Source: Prionace glauca
Taxonomy: Eukaryota; Chordata; Chondrichthyes; Carcharhiniformes; Carcharhinidae
Length of the DNA stretch: 64,000 bases
Reading direction: 5' to 3'
Assembly (NCBI GenBank): GCA_037974335.1
Contig: CM075724.1
Coordinates: 72,286,850-72,350,849 of the forward strand
The notes beneath the pieces were generated by a model that was given only the letters and a program-made list of their open reading frames with translations, searched no databases and was not told the origin of the DNA. The translations under genes and the position numbers were made by a program. Below are positions 34,242-44,149 of this stretch, in pieces. How positions within the stretch are numbered: position 1 is the stretch's first letter; the number at the start of each line of letters is the position of its first letter.

Positions 34242-34763
34242 ACATTGTAGGCTTGGGATTCAGTTTCAGCCTCAGGGATGTAGAGTCTTTTTAATAATGA
34301 ATTTTTTGTCTCCACAGGCATTTAAATCCAGCAAGGGGCATGCGTGCGGCAGGTTGTGGTGGGCTGCTCTTGGATGTTGCTTCGGGAGTTGCCTACTGCT
34401 TCATGTCGTTGGTGTGCTTAAACTGGACCATCTCGAGGGCAACATGACAGCTCAGAGACTATCTCTATTGCTGTGCGGACACATGGTTTGGGCCTGTGTC
34501 CGTGGGAGTTTGCGCGTTCTCCCCGTGGTTGCGTGGGTTTTCTCCGGGTGCTCCGGTTTCCTCCCACATCCCAAAAATGTGCTTTTAGGCTGATTGATTG
34601 GGTAACAAATTGTCCCTATATTGGACTTCCCTGATCCTCACACATTGGGCATAGACTAAAATCATGAATAGGTCACTGACAATGGGACGGCGGCGCGGGC
34701 TTGTTGGGCCGAAGGGCCTGTTTCCCGTGGTGTGTTGTTCTTTGTTCTTTGTTCTTTGTTGAA
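32520..34763 (+). mobile_element. CR1-like LINE, 5'-truncated, with V-SINE-like 3' UTR
   Basis: Begins in the linker ahead of the reverse transcriptase, keeps a fully open C-terminal two-thirds of ORF2, and has a 520-base 3' untranslated region (34242-34763). That region contains GGGCTGCTCTTGGATGTTGC, TGCTTCATGTCGTTGGTGTG, the V segment at about 34500-34580 and a TTCTTTG-repeat tail. The 3' UTR matches the one at 28700-29187. Confidence 0.92.
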
Positions 34764-35418
34764 TCTCTCAACCTCTATCCTATCCATCCCCTTCATTATC
34801 TTATACGTCTTTATAAGATCCCCCCTCATCCTTGTAAACTCCAACGAGTACAGACCCAGTCTATTTAGTCTCTCTTCATAGTTCAACCCCCTCATCTCCG
34901 GTATCAGCCTAGTGAACCTCCTTTGCACTCCGTCCAAGGCCAATATAACCTTCCGCAAGTGCGGTGACCAAAATTGCACACAGTACTCCAGCTGCAGCCT
35001 CACCAGTACCCAGTACAGTTGCAGCAAGACCTCCCTGCTTTTATATTCTACCCTCCTCGCTATAAAGGCCAACATTCCATTCGCTTTCTTGATCACCTGC
35101 TGCACCTGCAGACTGGGTTTTTGCGACTCGTGCACAAGGACCCCCAGGTCCCTCTGCACTGTAGCATGTTGCAGCTTTTCGCCTTTTAAATAATAATCCC
35201 TCCTACTATTATTTCTGCCAAAGTGGATAACCTCACACTTGCAAACATTATACTCCATCTGCCAGGTCCTCGCCCATTCACTCAGCCTATCCAGATCCCT
35301 CTGCAGACTTTCCACACCTTCCATGCAATTTGCTTTTCCACTCATCTTCGTGTCATCAGCAAATTTTGTCACCCTACACTCAGCCCTCTCCTCCAGATCA
35401 TCTATATAAATGGTAAAC
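34764..35418 (-). mobile_element. CR1-like LINE internal fragment
   Basis: Minus-strand piece with VFTIYIDDLEERAECRVTKF, FADDTKMSGKANCMEG, WQMEYNVCKCEVIHFG, LGVLVHESQKPSLQVQQVI and LIPEMRGLNYEERLNRLGLY. It lacks both the 3' tail and the 5' part. It abuts the tail of the forward LINE at 34763 and a Penelope piece at 35419. It belongs to the TTCTTATG family. Confidence 0.9.
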
Positions 35419-35682
35419 ACCTGGAGACAATACACATCTCTTTAACCTGTGCTTAAAGCTCTTTCCGCTCACATTGTCTGTACCTTTAAGAATTGATTAG
35501 CTGTAAAGACTCACATTCCACTCATTATGCATGTAAATTCAGTTTGTGTCTTTGTGTCATTTTGTCAATCAGAACTCCCAGCCACCTGACGAAGGGACAG
35601 GCTGTCCCGAAAGCTTGTGGCTTTTCCTGCAAATAAATCCTGTTTGGACTTTAAACTGGTGTTGTGGGATTTCTTTCTATGA
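35419..35682 (+). mobile_element. Penelope-like element terminal repeat (pLTR) fragment
   Basis: Shares its order of blocks with the reverse complement of 40201-40460: GGAGACAATACACATCTCTT, TTAACCTGTGCTTAA, CTCACATTGTCTG, GTTTGTGTCTTTGTGTC, then the hammerhead-like core and AATAAATCC-TGTTTGGACTT-TAAACTGGTGTTGTG. This is the terminal unit of vertebrate Penelope-like retroelements as I know it. It lies between two reverse-strand LINE pieces. Confidence 0.75.
35586..35614 (+). ncRNA. Hammerhead-ribozyme-like core in Penelope pLTR
   Basis: The bases CTGACGA are followed by a perfect 6-bp hairpin (GGGACA, loop GGC, TGTCCC) and then GAAA. This matches the CUGANGA, stem II, GAAA core of hammerhead ribozymes, which Penelope-like elements are known to carry. 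Stem I and the cleavage triplet could not be settled by eye, so activity is unproven. Confidence 0.6.
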
Positions 35683-36740
35683 GGCAACCAGTTACTTCTC
35701 CAATTGGCCAAATTTCCTTCTATCCCACACCTCCTTACTTTCTTCATGAGCCTACCATGGGGAATTTTATCAAATGCCTTACTAAGATCCATGTATACGA
35801 CATCAGCTGCTCTACCTTCGTCTACACACTTAGTTACCACCTCAAAGAATTCTATCAAATTTGTGAGGCAGGACTTACACCTCACAAAACCATGCTGACT
35901 ATCCCACATTAAACTGCATCTTCCCAAATGGTCATAAATCCTATCTCTCAGGACCCTTTCCATTAATTTACCAACCACCGAAGTAAGACTAACTGGTGTA
36001 TAATTACCAGGATTATTCTATTTCCAACATTTGCCACTCTCCAGTCCTCTGACATAATGCCTGCGGACGCTGAAGAACCAAAGATCAAAGCTAAAGTCTC
36101 CACAATCTCATCCCTTGTCTCCCAACAAATCCTAGAATGTATCCCATCTGGCCCAGGGGACTTATCTACCCTCAGGTTTTTCAAAATTGCTGATACATCT
36201 TCCCTTAGAACATCTACCTCCTCCATCCTATCAGCCTGTATCACACACTCATCCTCAAAAACATGGCCCCTCTCCTTAGTGATCACTGAAGAAAATTATT
36301 CATTCGAAGCCTCACCTATCTCTTCTGACTCTATGCACAAGTTTCCACTACTATCCTTGACTGACCCTAACTTCACCCTAGTCATTCTTTTATTTTTCAC
36401 AAAAGAGTAAAAAGCCTTGGGGTTTTCCTCCATATGACACCCAAGGACTTCTCATGCCCCCTCTGAGCTCTCCTAAGCCTTTTTTCTTATCTCATTCCTA
36501 CGTACCTTGTAACCCTCAAGCGACCCAACTGAACCTTGTTTTTTTCATCCTTACATACGGTTCCTTTTTCCTCTTGACAAGACATTCAACCTCCTTTGTG
36601 AACCATGGTTCCCTCCCTCACATTTCCTCCCTGCCTGCCAGGGACATACCTATCAAGGGCATGCAGTATTTTCCTGAATACCGATTGACACCATTCCTCA
36701 TTTTTTTCCCAATAATTTGTGTGTTTTCCCAATTTCCTGC
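35683..36740 (-). mobile_element. CR1-like LINE, linker and reverse transcriptase N-half
   Basis: Minus strand: a linker stretch up to 36740, [20 protein letters not shown] at about 36170-36110, SAGIMSEDWRVANVGN, SLMWDSQHGFVRCKSCLTNL near 35900 and VVYMDLSKAFDKIPHGRLMK near 35790. It stops near the NW-SNWL block, just short of the GVPQG motif, where the Penelope piece begins. It is a different, older family from the fragment on the other side of that piece. Frames are broken. Confidence 0.82.
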
Positions 36741-36967
36741 TGTAACTTTGGGGCAAGGTCAGTCAAAGCAGCAAATGTATGGCACAAATGACTATCTTAA
36801 ACCATTCTCCATAGAATTACAGTGAGAATTTGAAAATAAATAGTGAAAGCATTTCACCAGAATTATTTGTCCATTGAAATAGACACCCTGAGGCCACCCC
36901 ATGGAGATAAGCAGCTGAGGTTGAGCAGTTTTGGTTCAAATTAATTTCCCGGATTATACATCACTGG
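36741..36967. other. Unclassified stretch
   Basis: Short interval with no gene or repeat that I recognise. Confidence 0.4.
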
Positions 36968-37272
36968 TTGGGCTTGCATTTTTCACTCATCCCTAACTGC
37001 CCTACATTTCAGAGGGCATTTTGAGAGTTAACCTCATTACTGTGGACCTGGATTTATCTGTAGTCCAGACTAGGTGCATCTCCTCTTTAAAAATGGGTTT
37101 TAAAACAATCAACAATGGTTTCAAGGTCATTACAAGAGTTGATTCCAGATCATCCATTGAATTAAAATTTCAGTATCTGCCATGGTGGGATTCAAACCCA
37201 GGACGCAGATCTTGATCAGGGGCCTCTGGATTACTAGTTCATTGAGAATACCACAACGCTACTGCCTCCTGT
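36968..37272 (-). mobile_element. tRNA-derived SINE, second family
   Basis: Minus strand: head with GTAGCGTTGTGGTATTCTC and anticodon-arm-like ACTAGTAATCCAGAGG, a B-box-like GGTTTGAATCCC, the body (ACCATTGTTGATTGTTTTAA) and a decayed tail containing CAGTTAGGGATGAGTG. Same family as 2122-2485 and 56468-56862. Confidence 0.75.
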
Positions 37273-37875
37273 CAGTAGGTAGAAATGCTAGCCAATCTAA
37301 TTTGCTGCCAACACCAGCAGCATTACATCCCAATAGTGAATACTGTCAGAATTGCAGGAAGGAGGACAAGGAAGACCATGGCTGTCTCAGAACTCAGGAA
37401 GGTAAGTCCCAGGTTTTTGAGGTGGAGAAAGGGAAGGGACTGGGAAAGAAAGGGGAAGTAAAAGGAGTGTTGAGATCGACTGTGGGGCTAATGATGAGCA
37501 CAAGGAACACCACTAATGGGATGTCACCTCTTCTTTACCATCTCTTTTCACCCAAGCCTTAAAAAACTGTTTGCCCAGTCTTACATATCAGCCCACGTCA
37601 CTCATATTGCAGCATGGACACCATATTATTCAGGTCATTGAATGTGTCAAAAAGCTAAATGACTCTTTAGATATGTATGTACTTATGGTAGGCAGGCTGC
37701 CATTTTTAGTGTCTTTCCATTTGGGATATTAAAGGGTTATCTAGGCGATGGGCAGGATAATGGTGGGCTGGCCACCTGCCATAATTTAAGTTCCTCCTCT
37801 CAGCTGCAGATAACATCCTCAAAGAAGAATGTAAAATGCAGTACCAAGAAACAAACATTTGTTAGACAACACTGA
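37273..37875. other. Unclassified stretch
   Basis: Contains a purine-rich run at about 37420-37470 (GGAGAAAGGGAAGGGACTGG). The frame at 37182-37562 is not convincing as coding. Confidence 0.35.
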
Positions 37876-37931
37876 CCTCTAGTGCATAGTAAACAAAGTT
37901 CAACCTCTAGTGCATAGTAACCAAAGTTCAA
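37876..37931. repeat. 28-bp tandem duplication
   Basis: Two adjacent 28-base units beginning CCTCTAGTGCATAGTAA differ at one base. A V-SINE starts at the next base. Confidence 0.9.
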
Positions 37932-38268
37932 CGGCACGGTAGCACAGTGGTTAGCACTGCTGCTTCACAGCTCCAGGGTCCTGGGTTCGATTCCCGGCTC
38001 GGGTCACTGCCTGTGTGGAGTTTGCACATTCTCCTCGTGTCTGCGTGGGTTTTCTCCGGGTGCTCCGGTTTCCTCCCACAGTCCAAAGATGTGCAGGTTA
38101 GGTTCATTGGCTATGCTAACATTGCCCCTTAGTGTCCTGGGATGTGTAGGTTAGAGGGATTAGCAGGTAAATGTGTAGGGATATGGGGATAGGGTCTGGG
38201 TGGGATTGTGTTCGGTGCAGACTTGATGGGCCGAAGGGCCTGTTTCTGCACTGTAAGGTTCTATGCTA
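37932..38268 (+). mobile_element. V-SINE (HE1-like), young, best-preserved copy
   Basis: A box TAGCACAGTGG at 37940-37950 and B box GGTTCGATTCC at 37984-37994 form a good RNA polymerase III promoter pair. The V segment (38020-38100) is intact and the tail runs GATGGGCCGAAGGGCCTGTT to GGTTCTATG. The tail matches the 3' end of the CR1-like LINEs here (GAGGGCCGAAGGGCCTGTTT). This is the best reference copy in the window. Confidence 0.95.
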
Positions 38269-38451
38269 TCTAATTCCAGAAAATACCCAAAGATCTGACA
38301 TTAGTGGAAAGAGAAACACAGTTAAAGTTTCAGCTCATTTATCTTTCATTGGAACCCTGATAGGGTTAAGCTAATGTATGGTGACTGCTTAGGAATGATC
38401 TCCTTGTTATGTATCAGCGCTTATCTCCTTTCCTTTCAAACATATCAATAG

Positions 38452-38690
38452 AATAGAATCATAGAATCCCTACAGTGCAAAAGGAGGCCATTCAGCCCAT
38501 GAAGCCTGCACTGACAATAATCCCAACTAGTCCCTATCCCTGTAACAACATGAATTTACCCTGCTAATTCCCCTAACCAACATATCTTTGGCAATTTAAC
38601 ATGGCTTATCAACCAAACCCGCATACCTTAGGATTGTAGGAGGAAACGGGAGCACCCAGAGGAAACTCATGCAGACACATGGAGGATGTG
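38452..38690 (-). mobile_element. V-SINE, 5'-truncated
   Basis: Minus-strand tail and part of the V segment (CTGGGTGCTCCCGTTTCC; TGCACTGTAGGGATTCTATG). The tRNA-like head is missing; the copy stops where LINE sequence begins at 38691. Confidence 0.85.
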
Positions 38691-39550
38691 AGATGATTTA
38701 TTTTGGTGCATTGAACCAGTGCAGGACTTACTCAGTTAATGGTACGGTGTTAAGGAGAATTACAGAACAAAGAGATCTAGGAGTACAGGTTCATTGTTCC
38801 TTGAAAGTGGAGTCACAGGTGGACAGAATGGTGAAGAAGGTATTCAGCATGCTTAGTTCCATTGGTCAGAACATTGAATAATGGAGCTGGGACATCTTGT
38901 TGAAGTTGTATAAGACATTGGTGAGACCGCACTTGGAATACTGTGTACAGTTCTGGTCTCCATTTATAGAGGTGGGGTTGATGTGATCGGCGCAACTCGA
39001 GGGCCGAAGGGCCTGTTTGTGCTGTAATGTTCTATGTTCTATGAAAGGATATTATCAAACTAGAAAGAGTGCATAAGAGATTTACTCAGATGCTCCTGGG
39101 ACTTGATGGTTTGAATTATAAGGAGAGACTGGATAGATTGGGACTCTTTTCTCCAGAGCATAGGAGCTGAGGGGTGATCTTGTAGAGGTCTATAAAATAA
39201 TGAGCCACATAGATCAGCTAGATAGTCAGCATCTTTTCCAAAAGGTAGGGGAGTCTAAAACTAGAGGACATACGTTTAAGACGAGAGGGGAGAGATACAA
39301 AAATGCCTCGAAGGGCACTTTTTTCACTCAGAGGGTGGTGAGTGTCTGGAATAATCTGCCAGAGGTAATAGTAGAGGCAGGTACAATTTTGTCTTTTAAA
39401 AAGCATTTAGATTGTTACATGGATACAATGGGTATAGAGGGATAAGGGCCAAATGTAGGCAATTGGGATTATCTTAGCAGGTTTAAACAAAAAGGGTGGC
39501 ATGGACAAATTGGAACAAAGAGCCCATTTCCATGCTGTAAACTGCTGTGA
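38691..39550 (+). mobile_element. Older CR1-like LINE, 3' part
   Basis: Coding blocks [75 protein letters not shown] and FFTQRVVSVWNNLPEVIVEA, then a tail with CCCATTTCCATGCTGTAAA. It resembles the LINE at 470-1762. A tiny copy of another LINE's 3' end lies inside it (38966-39043). Stops are present. Confidence 0.85.
38966..39043 (+). mobile_element. 78-bp LINE tail inserted in older LINE
   Basis: Starts TATAGAGGTGGGGTTGATG and ends in TTCTATGTTCTATG. Apart from two missing T bases at its start it is the same as the last bases of the LINE at 12533-15512. It breaks the coding run between FWSPF and IIKLERVHKRF of the surrounding LINE. Confidence 0.9.
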
Positions 39551-39552
39551 CT

Positions 39553-39653
39553 GAATAATGTGCAATTTCCACACAGACAATTACTCAAGGCAAGAATTGA
39601 ACCCAGGTCTCTGACACTGTGAGGCAGCAGTGCTAACCACTGTGCTGTCCTTT
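39553..39653 (-). mobile_element. V-SINE 5' fragment
   Basis: Minus strand: CAGCACAGTGGTTAGCACTG head, a B-box-like GGTTCAATTCTTG and the first part of the V segment. The rest is missing. Confidence 0.8.
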
Positions 39654-40149
39654 ATACATGGAATGATGGGAAGGAAAAAATGAGGAAGGAGTGAAGAAAT
39701 AGAAGGGGGGAGGAAACAAGAATGATGACTCGGAGGAGGACAAGACCAAGGAGGAAGAGTTGAGTAGAAGAGTGGAGGAGGTGAGGGAGACAGGTGTTGA
39801 GGATTGAACACAGGGAGAAACAGTGTGAGCTGATATGGATGGAGGGCAAGAGAGAATATATGGAGAAAATTATGGGGCAAGGACTCTTGAATATTGTTGC
39901 TCAATTCTTTGGGTCTTGCCCAATGTTTACACAGAACTTCAGGTTACTGAAGCACTCAGACCTTATTTTAACATTTATATCCACCCACTGATCTCCCTTC
40001 CCCCACCTGCCATGGGTGGAACATTTAAGCTGTAACTGTGGATAAAACATTAAAACTGCAGAGTGCTACAGAAATGTGTCACCTAAAGTGGAATAATTCT
40101 CCAGACTCAGATCAGTTGTTGCAATATGGTGAAAGCCAAAACACTGCCA
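39654..40149. other. Purine-rich unclassified stretch
   Basis: Strong purine bias at about 39665-39860 on the plus strand. The overlapping open frames reflect this bias. Nothing else recognised. Confidence 0.4.
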
Positions 40150-40200
40150 TAAATGCAGACTCAGCTCACTGACTATCACAGCCTGGGCTCACTGACTGAG
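40150..40200. repeat. Minisatellite, left part
   Basis: Holds CAGCTCACTGACTATCACAG and GGGCTCACTGACTGAG, units of the same array as 41617-41720 and 52018-52258. It is cut by the Penelope-like insertion. Confidence 0.65.
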
Positions 40201-40262
40201 TAAAAAGTCTCACAACACCAGGTTAAAGTCCAACAGGTTTATTTGGTAGCAAGCACCACTAA

Positions 40263-40288
40263 CTTTCAGAGCACTGCTCCTTCATCAG
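40263..40288 (-). ncRNA. Hammerhead-ribozyme-like core in Penelope pLTR
   Basis: Minus strand: CTGATGA, a hairpin with GGAGC paired to GCTCT (outer G-U), then GAAAG. Same position relative to the pLTR end as at 35586-35614, and a different stem sequence that keeps pairing, which supports selection on structure in the family. Confidence 0.55.
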
Positions 40289-40639
40289 GTGAGTGGAAGA
40301 TCTGTTCACAAACAGGGCATATAAAGACACAAACTCAATTTACGGAATAATGATTAGAATGTAAGTCATTACAGCTAATGAAGTCTTAACGGTGCAGACA
40401 ATGTGAGTGGAGAGAGCGTTAAGCACAAGTTAAAGAGATGTGTATTGTCTCCAGACAGGACAGTTAGTGAGATTTTACAAGTCCAGGCAAGTTGTGGAGG
40501 TTACAGATAGTGTGACATGAACCCAAGCTCCCAGTTGAGACCATCCTCATGTGTGCGGAACTTGGCTATCAGCCAACTTCTGTCGCACCTCTCTCACATT
40601 CCTCAACCACCTATACACTAGCTCTACAGCAAATGCTGC

Positions 40640-41341
40640 ATTCTGGAAACCAAGGTAGAGTCTATATTCTCAACTTGCACTCAGGACGCAGACCAGCTGC
40701 GAAACTCTGCCAAACAGTCGAGACAAAGGAACTACATGCACACCTAGAACAGGAAACTTGAGAAACTCAGCATCACCAACAGCAGCAACCAAGTGTACCA
40801 ACAACTCTGACAACTGAACAATGAAGGACATTATAGACAGTTACTCGCAGATCTGACGAAAGAACACAGCTGTCAACTCAACACTCTGATCAAGATCTTT
40901 AATCTAGATATTCAGAGCACCCTCTGTACTCTCATCCTACGAACTCCCCGCATTAGTGATCTCTACACAAGGCAAACACACCTGGCTAACCCATTATATC
41001 GGGCAATGTGACCCTGTGTAAGAACCTCTCTGGCTATATTGAGGGCATCCTGAAACCCATTGTACAAAGAACCCCCAGCGTTTGCCGTGACACTCCAGAT
41101 TTCCTACAGAAATTCAGCAACATGGAGCAATTGAACCAGGAGCACTCCTCGTCACAATGGATGTCTCAGCACTCTAAACCAACATCCCCCACAACTATAG
41201 CATTGCTGCAACTGCCTCAGTACTCAACGTCGACAACTGTCAGTTTCCAGATGCAATGATACAACTCATCCACTTCATCCTGGACCACAATGTCTTCACC
41301 TTCAACAACCAGTTCTTTATCCAGACACATGGAACAGCCAT
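40640..41341 (+). pseudogene. Penelope-type reverse transcriptase, N-terminal and palm start
   Basis: From 41020 the plus strand reads LSGYIEGILKPIVQRTPSVC, then DTPDFLQKFSN; nearby, in shifting frames, come MDVSAL with TNIPH-like coding, and finally MIQLIHFILDHNVFTFNNQF and FIQTHGTAM. The FLQK, VSxLYTNIPH and HGTAMG blocks are hallmarks of Penelope-like reverse transcriptases, distinct from LINE enzymes. The part after HGTAM, including the YADD-type catalytic block and any GIY-YIG endonuclease, is absent. Confidence 0.75.
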
Positions 41342-41616
41342 GAGGAGGAATTTCTTCATTCAAAGGGCGGTGAATCTCTGGAATTCTCTGCCCATTGAAG
41401 TGGTGGAGGCTGCCTCGCTGAATATATTTAAGACGCGGGTTGATAGGTTTTTTAGAGGCAAGGGGATTAAGGGTTATGGGGAGAGGGCGGGAATGTGGAA
41501 CTGAGACACGACAGATCAGCCATGATCTTATTGAATGGCGGGGCAGGCTCGAGGGGCTAGATGGCCTACTCCTGCTCCTATTTCTTATGTTCTTATGTTC
41601 TTATGTTCTTATCTTC
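41342..41616 (+). mobile_element. CR1-like LINE 3' end
   Basis: MRRNFFIQRAVNLWNSLPIE with VVEAASLNIFKTRVDRFFRG, the tail GATGGCCTACTCCTGCTCCT and four TTCTTATG-type units. Low divergence from related copies. It cuts off the Penelope reverse transcriptase. Confidence 0.92.
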
Positions 41617-41720
41617 TCACTGACCAACACAGATTCGACACACTCTCAGCTCACTAAGCAACACACTCTCAACAGACACTTGACTCACTGACAGACATAC
41701 TCACGGCTTGCTGACAGTAA
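41617..41720. repeat. Minisatellite, right part
   Basis: Units such as CTCACTGACCAACACAG, CAGCTCACTAAGCAACACAC and GACTCACTGACAGACATAC, degenerate relatives of the 23-bp unit at 52018-52258. Together with 40150-40200 it brackets the Penelope and LINE insertion. Confidence 0.75.
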
Positions 41721-42649
41721 GGGGAATATTTGAGTCTGTATGTAGTTTCAGCTAGAGGTTTCCTCAAGCTTGCATTACCTATTCAAGAGAGTACACGGAC
41801 AACCAACTCAGATCTCTTTTACTGAGTGACTCTGCTCTGGTGAAATCAAATAGCGTTCTTAAACTATTTCACACTACAATGTGTATATTTGATCTTCTGA
41901 TTTGACCATTATCTGCTAATTTAGCTTTTGTTATTTCAGAACTGTACCTGTGATTGATGATGATGGGTTTTGTGGTCCCATTTTCCTGATTGGGAGATCT
42001 CACGAAATGCTATTTCAAATCAGGTGATGTTATTTTTTCTCCCCACTTATCTGCTGTCTTCGATTGTTTCTACTTCTGTGTTATATGAAATCATTATAAG
42101 CACCTTCTGACATGTAAATTTAGTAATTATTACAACTATCACCCCTTCGACCATGTCCTAGGTTTTTAATTAGATTTTCTGGGGAGACAAAGATATTATG
42201 CATTCTTTCTCGACATGGTGGAATTGTGGTAAACAGCGCCTTGGATCTCTATTGCTGTTATTACCTCTGGTACCCTCCACCTGGTGTGTAGCTGCATGGT
42301 CCTATCTGGGAATGGGTGGGTGGAGGGTGGTGGGGGTGCGGGGGCGGGGTGCAGTGTTGGTGGTTACTCACTGTTTGGCATCCTTTAATATCTGAGCCTG
42401 GCTGTGGCTTAAACTCTTCCTGCCCAGTTTTGCTACAGCCTATGTTTTCATTAAACTAATCTTTCCACAATTATACCCTCTTTTGGCCCTTGATCATACC
42501 CAAGTTTGCCAGTAAATTCCAATGATTTGTAATTTGTAACCCCGTGTCTCTCTTTTAAACTTCTCTTCATCCCAGCTAGCAACTTCTAAACTGCTAAATT
42601 GCATAGAAATATCTTGTTATAGAAATATCATGTTAAGTGACTTGGGTTA
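41721..42649. other. Mostly unclassified; segment shared with 51.9 kb
   Basis: No coding frame. About 42352-42470 shares ordered blocks with 51937-52016 (GGTGGTTACTCA; AGCCTGGCT; CTATGTTTTCAT). A G-rich run lies at 42315-42350. Confidence 0.45.
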
Positions 42650-44149
42650 CTTGTTACAAACAAATACTTTGTGGTAGATTTTACAAAGATACTTTATGAC
42701 TTGTGGATACCATTAACCCCCTTGTCCAAATACTCCCCTGGCCAGCTTGGCCATGTTAAGGACACTGTTCCAGATTCTTTGGATTGCCAGTCCTTCAGAT
42801 CACAGGAAGTGTCCTAAGTCCCCTGCTATAAGCATCAGCTGATATTTCTGCCCTTTTCTGTTCCTGGAGAGACGCCTTCGGGATATGAGGAAGAGTAGTC
42901 ATGACCTTGGCCGTTTTTCGTAGTTATTAGCATACAATTGTTGTCCACAAGAGCATTATGCCAGTATCAATTGTCATTCCTATTCTACTTACCTCCCGTC
43001 AATCAGTTAGATGGCTGTGTGCCGTCCCTGGGATGAACACATCCCACCAATGACATGGTCTGATCTTCTACCCGGGTTGCAATCTTTACTGTTAAGTTCC
43101 TTCCTTTGTTTGTCTAAACTAAAGAGTGCTTGACATGCTTTTGAGCGATCCCCATTGCTTTTTTCATAACCTCCACTTCCCTTTGCCAGGTATCTCATCA
43201 ACATACACTGAATCATACGTAGCCTGAGGTTTCCCTGGGATGTGAAACTCTCCCACTGTTAACAAAATGGTTGCTTGCAGACAAAAGCTATGGTTGCATC
43301 CACAGAGTAGGCCTACAAATATAATTTCAGTATTTGGCAAGGCGAAAAACCATTTGGTTGGGCCTATTATACAGCTTCAAAGGCTTCCTGCTATGGCAGG
43401 GTGTTGGCTGCTTCCTTCCTGTAATCTGTCAAAGACTCAAGATACCAACAGACACATACTATGGAATGCTTTGATTCTGAACAGCTTTCAATAGTGCTCA
43501 CATATTCCATGTCCTTATCATGTTCCATGTATCCCTTTGATCCAGTTTAATAAATCCAGCTTCCTTTCTCTGTCACCAATGATTAAAACCAGTAACTATT
43601 CTGAAAAGTGGTTTGATGGGTTTTCCTGTGGGATCGCCATAATAAATGTTATCACCCACTTGACAGATCCCCCACATGGCCACGTGACCATGAGTTCCTG
43701 CCAGTTTCTGTGTATGTTAAGGAGTTTCAATTTGTACAGGGAGGTGAATAAGTACCATGGGATAGTCCCAAATCTCAAATCCTCAATATCAGCCCAAATG
43801 CTATCAATCGAGACTCTCGCAAGATAAGCTTATGCTGTTCCCTTTTCTTGGGCTGTAGTGGTATTTATTATTCATGCAGCCACTTGCAGGGAGCCCTTCT
43901 CCTTATAAATCTTAGGCAGTCAGCATGTACTCAGTTCCATACGTTCCATACTACAACCTTTTCCCAACCTCTGTGGCTACCCAGGAGGAATAGTTGTTTA
44001 TTTCAGATAACTCTACTATATTTACTACTAATTTAGCACTCCAATATCCTTAAACTGATTCTCTTCTTCTAAATATGTATCCTTGACTCAGGGACTATTT
44101 TATAATGATGATAATCGATGGTTACCTGTGGTTGAATCTTGGCAAACTC
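42650..44149 (-). mobile_element. Endogenous retrovirus fossil, possible env-side part
   Basis: Minus-strand sequence that may continue the retroviral fossil recognised at 45953-47740 on the other side of an inserted LINE. It is attributed mainly by position and by protein-like composition of the minus strand. It is broken. No LTR was identified with confidence. Confidence 0.3.

Larger units (their letters stand above)
40201..41341. mobile_element. Penelope-like element: inverted pLTR and reverse transcriptase part
   Basis: The left part (40201 to about 40640) is a pLTR in reverse orientation, starting with the complement of CCTGGTGTTGTGAGACTTTT and including GGAACTTGGCTATCAGCC near 40557. 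The right part codes on the plus strand. The element stops abruptly at GGAACAGCCATGAGG (41341), where a LINE 3' end joins, so the catalytic core of the reverse transcriptase is lost. It lies within a minisatellite array. Several frame breaks. Confidence 0.75.

Noticed and set aside
37940-37994. A functional tRNA gene
   Set aside because: A and B boxes are present but the head does not fold as a full tRNA and is followed by the V-SINE body; it is a SINE promoter.
40263-40288. Calling the hammerhead-like core a proven ribozyme
   Set aside because: Stem I and the cleavage triplet could not be established by eye; reported only as a hammerhead-like core.
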